A model generated the notes under the pieces. That model searched no databases. It saw only the letters and a list, made by a program, of their open reading frames with translations, and was not told the DNA's origin. Shown piece after piece: positions 17,013 through 24,966 of a stretch of DNA of 36,399 nt; the stretch's first letter is position 1, and every line of letters starts with the position of its first letter. Origin of the DNA: UBA4582 sp013204195 (lineage in GTDB: Bacteria > Pseudomonadota > Gammaproteobacteria > Pseudomonadales > Azotimanducaceae). The position numbers and the translations under genes are program-made. Where the stretch lies: positions 1-36,399 of the forward strand of contig CAWUUH010000071.1 in assembly GCA_963925735.1 (NCBI GenBank). The letters run 5' to 3'.

Positions 17013-17129
17013 ATCGCTGTCTCCATTGGTCAAGATGCCAGTTTACCTGATTCCGCCTGCCTTAGGCTAAACACTGGCCAAACACTGAGTAAAGAGCGCA
17101 ACGGGGCTGTTCTAAGTACCGCCCACAGG

Positions 17130-17135
17130 TATACT
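17130..17135 (+). promoter_or_regulatory. -10 box close to the Nudix start (possible leaderless mRNA)
   Basis: TATACT ends only six bases before the ATG at 17142, so transcription from it would begin at or within one base of the start codon. The -35 region is poor (TGTTCT at 16 bases). There is no well-spaced Shine-Dalgarno, which fits a leaderless message. Confidence 0.4.
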
Positions 17136-17141
17136 GACGCC

Positions 17142-17690
17142 ATGAATTATTGTAGTCAGTGCGGCGCTGCCGTGATCGAAAAAATTCCCACCGGCGACAA
17201 CCGCTTACGTTTCGTGTGCGCAACCTGTGAGCATATTCACTATCAGAACCCGCGTATCATCGCCGGTTGTCTGCCGATATATGGTGATCGCGTCTTGCTC
17301 TGCAAACGGGCCATCGAGCCGCGGGTCGGGCGCTGGACTCTGCCGGCTGGGTTTCTAGAAAATGGCGAGGCCACCAGCGCTGGCGCCTTGCGAGAAACTC
17401 GCGAGGAGGCCAATGCTAACGCTACGATTATTGACCTGTACACCTTATTCAGCCTACCTCATATCTCACAGGTCTATATGTTCTTTCGGGCTGAGCTGTT
17501 AGATCTGAACTTCAGCGCCGGAGAAGAATCTCTCGACGTTCAATTGTTCACCGAGGCTGAAATCCCTTGGGACGAGCTGGCATTCCCGGTGATCAACAAA
17601 ACGCTGGAACATTACTTTGCCGACCGCCAGACTGACCTGTACCCAGTCCGCTATACGGACCTGGAATTTCCAGCCCGAAAAATCAGTTAA
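17142..17690 (+). CDS. Nudix hydrolase with N-terminal zinc ribbon
   Basis: A 182-residue pyrophosphohydrolase acting on nucleoside-diphosphate-linked substrates. The N-terminal zinc ribbon has four cysteines (C4, C7, C26, C29), as in NudC-like and ADP-ribose-type family members. The Nudix box spans residues 70-92, with GFLENGE, then RETREEA, giving the expected G, E, R-E and E-E residues; the usual final Gly is replaced by Asn. It is shorter than NADH pyrophosphatase NudC and lacks its N-terminal domain, so substrate is open (ADP-ribose, FAD or similar). Its 3' end overlaps the 3' end of purL by 8 bases on the opposite strand. Confidence 0.9.
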   Translation: MNYCSQCGAAVIEKIPTGDNRLRFVCATCEHIHYQNPRIIAGCLPIYGDRVLLCKRAIEPRVGRWTLPAGFLENGEATSAGALRETREEANANATIIDLYTLFSLPHISQVYMFFRAELLDLNFSAGEESLDVQLFTEAEIPWDELAFPVINKTLEHYFADRQTDLYPVRYTDLEFPARKIS

Positions 17691-20600
17691 CGAACACTCT
17701 GGCGTTCCTGAACATCCGTAGCCAAGGACTGTCTTCATTCCAGTCAGCAGGATGCCAGGCATTCTGCACCGTTCGAAATACCCGTTCAGGGTGGGGCATG
17801 ATCGCGGTGAAGCGCCCGTCGACGTTTGTGACACCGGTAATACCCAGTGGCGACCCATTAGGGTTCATGGGGTAGCCCTCAGTCACCGCTAGTCGATGAT
17901 CAACAAACTGCATCAACACCTGACCACTGTCCACTAAAGACTGCGCCCCGACGCTGTCAAGTTCTGCCCGACCTTCGCCGTGAGATACTGCGATGGGCAT
18001 ATGCGAGCCGGCCATACCGGCAAACAACACCGACGGACTAGGCTGAATTTGTACCAGCGAGAACCGCGCTTCAAACTGCTCTGAACGATTGGTAACAAAT
18101 CGCGGCCAGTTTTCTGCACCTGGGATCAGGCTGTGTAACGCCGCCATCATCTGACAACCATTACAAACACCGAGACCAAAGGTATCAGACCGCTCGAAGA
18201 AACCGGCAAACGCTTCGCGCGCACCAGCGTTAAACAGGATCGATTTGGCCCAGCCTTCACCGGCACCCAGGACATCGCCATAGGAAAAACCGCCACAGGC
18301 AACCAGTCCCTTAAAGTCGGCCAGGTCCACATGACCCGCTAGCACCTCACTCATGTGCACATCGACAGTCGCGAACCCGGCGCGGTCAAATACCGCTGCC
18401 ATTTCTGTCTGGGAATTAACCCCCTGCTCACGCAGGATCGCAATACGCGGCCTGACACCAGTATTGATATAGGGTGCGGCAATATTGTCATTGAGATCAA
18501 AAGACAGCTTGGCACTCAGCCCCGGATCAGAGTCATCAAGGAGGCGTGCAAATTCTTGATCGGCACCCACGGGGTTATCACGTAAGCGCTGGATATGGTA
18601 ACTGGCTTGCGACCAACGTTGCTGGAGACTGGCTCGGGTCGCGCTAAACACAGTCTGACCCTGGTGAATAATCTCCACCACTTGCGCCAGACGCGGTCGG
18701 GCAATCACTTCACAGCTTAGGCCGCGCTCACGAAATAAGGCCTGGACCGCTGCCGAGTTGCTCGCCTGCACCTGGAATACGGCCCCAGGCTCTTCATTGA
18801 ACAGCTGCGCCAATAAGTCAGCATGGCTGTCACCATCGAGGGTGATCTGGACGCCCATTCGGCCGGCAAAGGCCATCTCCAAAATGGTCGCGAGCACGCC
18901 GCCGTCTGATCTGTCGTGATAGGCCAACAGCTGCTCACGCACCACACTGGACTGCATCAGTTCAAAAAATGCTTTGAGCGAATCAGCTCGATCAAGATCC
19001 GGCGATTCGTCACTGAGTTCATTGAAACACATTGCCAGTATGGATCCGCCCAGGCGGTTGGCGCCGGCACTCAAGTCCACCAACAACAGTTCGGTACTAT
19101 CACTGCGAGTTAATTCTGGCGTCAGGGTGTCACGTACATCTGTCACGGGGGCAAAAGCCGATATAGCCAACGACAAAGGTGAAGTGACGGTTCGGGCTTC
19201 GCCGTCCTGCTGCCATCGGGTTTGCATGGACATAGAATCCTTGCCTACCGGTATACAAATACCTAATTCAGGGCACAACTCCAGACCCACTGCGGCCACG
19301 GTCTTATAGAGGTTGGCGTCTTCCCCAGGGTGACCGACCGCCGCCATCCAATTGGCGGACAGTTTAATATCACTGATATGCGCGATTTTTGCGGCAGCAA
19401 TGTTAGTGATCGCCTCAGTAACAGCCAGACGCCCTGAAGCCGTACTGTCTAGCAGGGCAACGGGGGCTCGCTCTCCCATCGCCATAGCCTCACCAGTATG
19501 CGCTTGGTAGCCACTGGTACTGACGGCCACGTCGGCAACCGGAGTTTGCCATGGTCCCACCATTTGGTCGCGCGCCACCATGCCACCAACGGTGCGATCA
19601 CCAATGGTAATCAGGAAACTCTTGCTCGCCACAGACGGATGACCAATCACTCGGTGGATCGCTTCTTCGAGACTAAAGTCGAGGACCAATGGGCGCGTCA
19701 CAGACTGCAGTGATAACGCATCTTTATGCATTTTTGGTGCCTTGCCGAATAATACCGACATGGGCAGATCCACAGGATTCGCTGAAAATAATTGATCCCT
19801 TACCAGCAGATGCTGCTGATCCACCGCGGTGCCGACCACCGCATAAGGACAGCGCTCGCGGGCACAGATTAAAGCGAATCTCACCAGGTCGACCTGTGAG
19901 ACTGCTAGCACATAGCGTTCCTGGGCCTCATTGCACCAAATTTCCAGGGGTGACATGCCGGGCTCGTCATTGGGAATATTGCGCAAATCGAAATCTCCTC
20001 CGACACCGCCATCTTTCACCAATTCAGGCAAGGCATTGGAGAGCCCACCCGCGCCAACGTCATGAATAAAGGCGATAGGGTTACGTTCGCCCAATTGCCA
20101 GCACTGATCGATGACTTCCTGACAGCGATGCTCCATCTCCGGATTGCCCCGCTGAACGCTGGCAAAATCCAGATCCGCATCACTGGCACCAGTGGCCATG
20201 GAAGACGCCGCGCCGCCACCCAAGCCGATCAGCATTGCCGGGCCGCCGAGTACGATCAAGGCTGAGCCCACTGCGATTTGACGCTGTTCAACATGTTCTT
20301 CGCGGATATTACCCAGGCCACCTGCGATCATAATGGGCTTATGGTAGCCCCGCACTTCGTCCGCAACGGTCATCTCGAAGGTACGGAAATAACCACAAAT
20401 ATTGGGTCGGCCAAATTCGTTGTTGAACGCAGCACCACCAATCGGCGCTTCGATCATAATGTCCAGCGCCGAGGCAATCCGTGCTGGCTTGCCATAATCC
20501 TTTTCCCAGGCCTCAATATGTCCAGGGATGCGCAGATTCGAGACAGAATAACCGCTTAAACCGACCTTCGGCTTCGAACCGCGGCCCACAGCCCCCTCGT

Positions 20601-21564
20601 CTCGAATTTCACCCCCAGAGCCCGTTGCGGCGCCAGGAAACGGCGCGATGGCCGTCGGGTGATTGTGGGTTTCAACTTTCATCAAGATATGAATCGGCTC
20701 TTCGTGATAACCATACTCGCGGCTCACAGGGTCCGGATAAAACCGCCCCGCTGTTGATCCAGTGATCACCGACGCGTTATCTTCGTAAGCGCTGAGTACA
20801 CCCTCGCCATTGGTCTTCGCAAAGGTATTCTGAATCATGTCCATTAAACTGTGAGGCTGATCAACACCGTCCAGAGTCCAGCTGGCACGGAAGGTTTTAT
20901 GCCGGCAGTGCTCGGAGTTCGCCTGAGCAAACATCATCAACTCGACGTCGCTGGGATCACGCTGCAGTTGTTGAAAAGCGTCTACCAGATAGTCTATTTC
21001 GTCATCTGCCAAAGCCATTCCCAGGGCCGCGTTGGCCTGCACCAGCGCCTCACGGCCCTGACTCAGAAGCGGCACGAAGACCAGCGGCCTGGCGGCCTCA
21101 ACCTGAAACAATGCAGACGCTGCTTCGGGATTATCCAACACAGCCTCGGTCATACGATCAAACAGTACCGCGTCCAACTGCTGTTGTACTTCACCGGTCA
21201 ATGGCCCGGGCGCTTGAAGATAATAGGCAATACCGCGCTCAATGCGCTTAACGGTTTTCAAACCGCAGATATGGGCTATATCTGTGGCCTTGGAACTCCA
21301 GGGCGAAATAGTGCCCGGCCTCGGTACGACGAGTCGTAACAAACTAGCTGTCGCGGGTACACTCTGAGTCATGGGGCCATAGGTAAGAATACTGGCCAAT
21401 ACCTGCGCTTCGGCCGGCGTCAACTCTACCCCGGTATCAACAAAGTGCAGAAAACGACTGTCCAATGACCAGCCAGTCACATCGACACCACTGGTGCTCA
21501 AGTCCGCTAGCAACTTCTGGATTCTAAATTCTGACAGGGCCGGCGCACCGAGCAACTGCAACAT
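17683..21564 (-). CDS. purL: Phosphoribosylformylglycinamidine synthase
   Basis: Fourth step of purine synthesis: FGAR + ATP + glutamine gives FGAM. The 1293-residue single-chain form of proteobacteria contains an N-terminal PurS-like part, a linker, two AIRS-like ATP-binding halves (GGEIRDEGAVGRGSKPK, GGGAASSMATG, and later CIPVGKDSMSM) and a C-terminal class I glutamine amidotransferase domain. In the last, nucleophile C1134 (GVCNGCQM) and H1258/E1260 (PHPER) complete the triad. ATG at 21564 is two bases after the tadA stop, so the two genes are coupled. In many gammaproteobacteria mltF lies between them; it is absent here. The 3' end overlaps the Nudix gene. Confidence 0.97.
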   Translation of the reverse strand: MLQLLGAPALSEFRIQKLLADLSTSGVDVTGWSLDSRFLHFVDTGVELTPAEAQVLASILTYGPMTQSVPATASLLRLVVPRPGTISPWSSKATDIAHICGLKTVKRIERGIAYYLQAPGPLTGEVQQQLDAVLFDRMTEAVLDNPEAASALFQVEAARPLVFVPLLSQGREALVQANAALGMALADDEIDYLVDAFQQLQRDPSDVELMMFAQANSEHCRHKTFRASWTLDGVDQPHSLMDMIQNTFAKTNGEGVLSAYEDNASVITGSTAGRFYPDPVSREYGYHEEPIHILMKVETHNHPTAIAPFPGAATGSGGEIRDEGAVGRGSKPKVGLSGYSVSNLRIPGHIEAWEKDYGKPARIASALDIMIEAPIGGAAFNNEFGRPNICGYFRTFEMTVADEVRGYHKPIMIAGGLGNIREEHVEQRQIAVGSALIVLGGPAMLIGLGGGAASSMATGASDADLDFASVQRGNPEMEHRCQEVIDQCWQLGERNPIAFIHDVGAGGLSNALPELVKDGGVGGDFDLRNIPNDEPGMSPLEIWCNEAQERYVLAVSQVDLVRFALICARERCPYAVVGTAVDQQHLLVRDQLFSANPVDLPMSVLFGKAPKMHKDALSLQSVTRPLVLDFSLEEAIHRVIGHPSVASKSFLITIGDRTVGGMVARDQMVGPWQTPVADVAVSTSGYQAHTGEAMAMGERAPVALLDSTASGRLAVTEAITNIAAAKIAHISDIKLSANWMAAVGHPGEDANLYKTVAAVGLELCPELGICIPVGKDSMSMQTRWQQDGEARTVTSPLSLAISAFAPVTDVRDTLTPELTRSDSTELLLVDLSAGANRLGGSILAMCFNELSDESPDLDRADSLKAFFELMQSSVVREQLLAYHDRSDGGVLATILEMAFAGRMGVQITLDGDSHADLLAQLFNEEPGAVFQVQASNSAAVQALFRERGLSCEVIARPRLAQVVEIIHQGQTVFSATRASLQQRWSQASYHIQRLRDNPVGADQEFARLLDDSDPGLSAKLSFDLNDNIAAPYINTGVRPRIAILREQGVNSQTEMAAVFDRAGFATVDVHMSEVLAGHVDLADFKGLVACGGFSYGDVLGAGEGWAKSILFNAGAREAFAGFFERSDTFGLGVCNGCQMMAALHSLIPGAENWPRFVTNRSEQFEARFSLVQIQPSPSVLFAGMAGSHMPIAVSHGEGRAELDSVGAQSLVDSGQVLMQFVDHRLAVTEGYPMNPNGSPLGITGVTNVDGRFTAIMPHPERVFRTVQNAWHPADWNEDSPWLRMFRNARVFVN

Positions 21565-21566
21565 GC

Positions 21567-22034
21567 TTATCTCCTGACTCTAAAAAAACCCGCCATTAAT
21601 TCCGCGGCTTCAGCCTGGCACAGGCCAGATTCGATCTCGACTCGATGGTTCAATCCCGGATTTTCTAACACTCGGCTGGACGAGATCACGGCACCAGCCC
21701 GAGGCTCCGCAGCGGCAAAAATCAACCGGGCTATTCTTGCCTGGACCAGCGCACCGGCGCACATGGTACACGGTTCGATGGTCACATACATATCTGCGCC
21801 TACCAATCGATGATTACCCACATATTTGGCTGCGGCACGGATCGCGACGATCTCGGCATGGGCCGTCGGATCACAGTGACTGATGGTCTGGTTATAACCC
21901 ACCCCAATGACTTCACCCTGGCGCACAATAACAGCACCGATCGGGACTTCAGCCATAGCATGGGCCTGGCGCGCCTGATCCAGAGCCAAATTCATCCAAT
22001 GCTTTGCGGGTTTTGGTGCGGTATTAATCGTCAA
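21567..22034 (-). CDS. tadA: tRNA-specific adenosine deaminase TadA
   Basis: Converts A34 to inosine in the wobble position of tRNA-Arg(ACG); essential in E. coli. The 155-residue protein has the zinc and catalytic motifs HAE (59-61) and PCTMC (88-92) of the cytidine/deoxycytidylate deaminase fold. The start is uncertain. TTG at 22034 keeps the residues HWM that align with the family N-terminus and has AGAGG nearby but only 3 bases away. The first ATG is at 21995 (13 codons later) without a ribosome site. A 36-codon open frame ends across the TTG start. It is followed by purL after 2 bases. Confidence 0.93.
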   Translation of the reverse strand: MTINTAPKPAKHWMNLALDQARQAHAMAEVPIGAVIVRQGEVIGVGYNQTISHCDPTAHAEIVAIRAAAKYVGNHRLVGADMYVTIEPCTMCAGALVQARIARLIFAAAEPRAGAVISSSRVLENPGLNHRVEIESGLCQAEAAELMAGFFRVRR

Positions 22035-22134
22035 AAGCCTCTTCTAACAGGGTATCGACCCCGATCGCAAGTTCAGCCACAGCGTCGGTACGCCACCGAA
22101 TGTCACGCGCGCCAGGCACCTCGACCAGCGGCAT
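22024..22134 (-). CDS. Possible 36-aa small ORF overlapping the tadA start
   Basis: From ATG at 22134 to TAA at 22024 the minus strand encodes 36 residues, starting MPLVEVPGARDIRWR and ending DTLLEEAFDD. It overlaps the TTG start of tadA by 11 bases, an arrangement that would allow translational coupling. There is no Shine-Dalgarno before its ATG and it matches no family I recognise. It may be a small upstream gene, a remnant, or chance. Confidence 0.25.
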   Translation of the reverse strand: MPLVEVPGARDIRWRTDAVAELAIGVDTLLEEAFDD

Positions 22135-22352
22135 CGGCTAGATTGCACTGCGCGGCCCTGAACACCGCTAAAGCTCGCCTAAATAGCCGGGAGACTGAAC
22201 CACTCGTTTCATATCAATCACGTAAGGTCGTCGTACGGGAGCGCATTCTATGCGCAACAGCGCCTTGAGCCAAGCTAGAACCCGACCTCGATGGGGATCA
22301 AAGTGGTTTCACCCTCCTACCTGGGGGTTCTTGCCTGGCTGACGACCTGGCT
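22035..22352. other. Gap between tadA and the glutamate-synthase-like gene
   Basis: Apart from the possible 36-codon ORF near tadA and the large imperfect stem-loop at its left-hand end on the minus transcript (22261-22360), nothing could be identified. No clear promoter for tadA was found. Confidence 0.5.
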
Positions 22353-22360
22353 TTAAGGCG
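22261..22360 (-). other. Large imperfect stem-loop at the end of the glutamate-synthase-like gene
   Basis: Outer arms CGCCTTGAGCCAAG (22261-22274) and CCTGGCTTTAAGGCG (22346-22360) pair with few mismatches, and inner arms AGAACCC (22277-22283) and GGGTTCT (22325-22331) pair exactly. The structure covers the stop codon of the gene. No T run follows, so it is not a standard terminator; it may protect the 3' end or be part of a structured RNA. Confidence 0.4.
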
Positions 22361-23957
22361 TTTGTGCGTGAAAACTAGCCCCACTGACTCGGTTCCAATA
22401 AACATCTAGGCGCGGGTCGGCCACGGCCTCACCTCTTAACAAGGCGCCAGGAGCCACACTGGGGTAGATCTGATCAGCGAGACGAATTTCGCTCGCTGAC
22501 AAGCGCCGAACAATATGCCGTCGATTCAGCAACTCAGGATGAGTCACACCCGCGGCGCCGATCATTTCACCAAACGCTAGCAGCGTATTGTGGTGAAAAT
22601 TACGGACCATTTTCGCTTTCTTCTGCACATCTAAGACCCGATAGAGGCTTGGGTCCATGGTCGCGATTCCCGTCGGACATTTACTCGAGGCGCAATCTCT
22701 GGCCTGAATACAGCCCAACGCAAACATAAAGGGTCTGGCCATGTTGATCCAATCAGCGCCCAGCGCGCAGTGTTTAACAATATCGTAAGCACTGACAACC
22801 TTACCACTGGCACCTATTTTTACGCGGTCCCGAATGCCAGCACCGATTAAAGTGTTATCTACAAACACCAGCGCATCCTGCAGCGGGCAACCCAAGTGGT
22901 CGGTGAACTCTACTGGTGCAGCACCGGTGCCGCCCTCTGCGCCGTCAACGGTCACAAAATCGATAAACTCCTGCCGCTCCACCATTGCTTTAACAATCGC
23001 AATAAATTCCCACGGATGGCCTATACAAAGCTTAATCCCAACGGGCTTGCCGCCACTGAGCGCACGCAATTCCAAGGCGAAATCCAGCAGCTCGTTGGGG
23101 GTCGAAAACTCAGGATGTGACGATGGTGAAATACAATCTTGGCCTGCAACAATACCTCGCGTCTCAGCAATCTCTGCCGTGACTTTACTGCCCAACAACA
23201 TGCCACCATGACCCGGTTTGGCGCCCTGACTCAGCTTAATTTCGATCATTTTGACCTGATCGAGCTGGGATTTTTCCGCAAATACTGCCCGATCAAGCCG
23301 CCCTTCTGGCGTACGACAACCAAAATAACCGGTTGAAATCTGCCAGATCAGATCACCACCGCCCAACTGATGGTACTTGGACAAAGACCCCTCGCCGGTG
23401 TTGTGGGCAAAATCACCCAAGCCTGCACCAGTATTCAACGCTTCAATCGCCCTCGGCGACATGGATCCAAATGAAGTCCCGGAGATATTCAACAGCGACA
23501 TCTGGTATGCCGCTTTGCCTTCGCCAACGGTTGTACGAAAATCACGCGCTTCTATATGAATTGGCATGATGGAGTGATTCAGCCAGGAAAAGTCTTCTTC
23601 ATACATATTTTCGATTGAACCCAGAGGCCGCGCAGCTAAAACCGATTTCGCTCGCTGGTAAACCATTGAGCGCTGATTTCTCGAGTAGGGCAGCTCATCG
23701 TTATCGTTTTCCCAAAAGTACTGGCGTAATTCAGGGCGAACACTTTCGAAGAAGTAGCGCAGATGGCCCAAAATCGGGAAGTTCGCGCGCAGGTTGCTGC
23801 TCTTTTGAAATATGTCATAAACACCGACCACCATCAGCCCAAGCGTTACTAACAAAACCGGAGCGAGTAGCGGCTCCCATAGCAAAGCCGGAATCAACCC
23901 TATGGTCAGCAAACCTGATAATAGTAATGCGGTATAACGTCCCCAGATCCAATCCAT
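22353..23957 (-). CDS. FMN-binding glutamate synthase family protein, membrane-anchored
   Basis: A 534-residue stand-alone version of the FMN/iron-sulfur half of glutamate synthase large subunit. Two hydrophobic segments (about 9-29 and 31-48) form an N-terminal anchor. The barrel contains MSLLNISGTSFGSMS, HNTGEGSLSKYH, IKLSQGAKPGHGG, VTVDGAEGGTGAAP and a cysteine cluster C416, C422, C427, which is the [3Fe-4S] site. It has no glutaminase domain, so it cannot by itself be a complete NADPH glutamate synthase. Relatives are widespread but their substrate is uncertain; some are linked to N-methylglutamate or sulfoacetaldehyde-like metabolism only by context. ATG at 23957 with GAGG/AGAG upstream. 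Confidence 0.88.
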   Translation of the reverse strand: MDWIWGRYTALLLSGLLTIGLIPALLWEPLLAPVLLVTLGLMVVGVYDIFQKSSNLRANFPILGHLRYFFESVRPELRQYFWENDNDELPYSRNQRSMVYQRAKSVLAARPLGSIENMYEEDFSWLNHSIMPIHIEARDFRTTVGEGKAAYQMSLLNISGTSFGSMSPRAIEALNTGAGLGDFAHNTGEGSLSKYHQLGGGDLIWQISTGYFGCRTPEGRLDRAVFAEKSQLDQVKMIEIKLSQGAKPGHGGMLLGSKVTAEIAETRGIVAGQDCISPSSHPEFSTPNELLDFALELRALSGGKPVGIKLCIGHPWEFIAIVKAMVERQEFIDFVTVDGAEGGTGAAPVEFTDHLGCPLQDALVFVDNTLIGAGIRDRVKIGASGKVVSAYDIVKHCALGADWINMARPFMFALGCIQARDCASSKCPTGIATMDPSLYRVLDVQKKAKMVRNFHHNTLLAFGEMIGAAGVTHPELLNRRHIVRRLSASEIRLADQIYPSVAPGALLRGEAVADPRLDVYWNRVSGASFHAQTP

Positions 23958-24039
23958 ATCGTTCTCTACCTCTACAACTGCCCTTTACAATTAAGGCTCA
24001 TCAGGTTGAGTCGCAACAAGCAAACTTGCGACCCCTCGC

Positions 24040-24789
24040 CTAATAAACCCAAGAATTTCTTTCCAACAACACCGCTTTTAACCGCGCAGGGAAGTCCGTC
24101 ATGATACCTTCGACACCGAGGTCTAACAATTGGCGCATCACGATTGAATCATTGATGGTCCAGACATGGGTTTGTATCCCACGCGCCTGCATTGTCCTGA
24201 TAAAACGCAAGTCTGCTACCGGCATTCTGTCCCAGCGGACAGGCACCTGCGCGCAAGGCGCGCTTAGTCGCATAAACGGCACGCGGTAGCTAGCCATACG
24301 CGCCCTGACGACCTCTTTCGGACCCATCGACGTACAGACATTGGGAAATTCACGCCGAATGGCGGCAACCCGTTGATCGTTAAACGACCCTATACAGATT
24401 CGGTCTAGACATTTGTTTCTTTTTAACAGCTTAATAAAAGGCGCAACGGTATTGTCAGCCTTTAGATCAATATTGAACCGAGTCTCTGGGAACGCGTTAA
24501 GCAGATCTTCCATCAGGGGAATCGGTTCTTGCGCTGCGACGCGAGCTTGACTGACTTGCGCAAATGGCATTTGGGCTATGATACCGACACGGTCAGTCAC
24601 GCGATCCAAACGATCGTCGTGAAAAGCCAACAACACACCGTCAGCAGTACAGTGAGCGTCGGTCTCCAGGTAGTTAAAACCGAGGGCAACCGCACCGGCA
24701 AACGCCGGCAACGTATTCTCAGGGCCGGACTCGTGATCACCTCGATGGGCAAACGCAAGAACCCCAGCATGATCTAAATAAGCATGCAC
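24040..24789 (-). CDS. Glycerophosphodiester phosphodiesterase
   Basis: Hydrolyses glycerophosphodiesters from phospholipid breakdown to sn-glycerol-3-phosphate and an alcohol. The 249-residue protein has the GDPD catalytic residues: AHRGD (H15, R16), PENT (E24, N25), LETDAH (E42, D44) and FHDD (H57). No signal peptide is present, so it looks like the cytoplasmic UgpQ type rather than periplasmic GlpQ. The start is GTG at 24789, as no in-frame ATG precedes the catalytic histidine; the ribosome site is weak. It is upstream of the glutamate-synthase-like gene with an 82-base gap. Confidence 0.9.
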   Translation of the reverse strand: MHAYLDHAGVLAFAHRGDHESGPENTLPAFAGAVALGFNYLETDAHCTADGVLLAFHDDRLDRVTDRVGIIAQMPFAQVSQARVAAQEPIPLMEDLLNAFPETRFNIDLKADNTVAPFIKLLKRNKCLDRICIGSFNDQRVAAIRREFPNVCTSMGPKEVVRARMASYRVPFMRLSAPCAQVPVRWDRMPVADLRFIRTMQARGIQTHVWTINDSIVMRQLLDLGVEGIMTDFPARLKAVLLERNSWVY

Positions 24790-24966
24790 TAGCGGCCCCG
24801 CACGAGGTGATCACGCTGCTGCTTAACACTTGAAACAATCTTACTGCGTGCCATCGTGATTAATGCCATCCTGCTGTGTACCTGACCTAATTAGTGCGGT
24901 CTAATTCTCGAAGGCGGCTTAAAACGCAACGCTCAGCCATCGAGAAATCTGAAACTGACAACCCAT

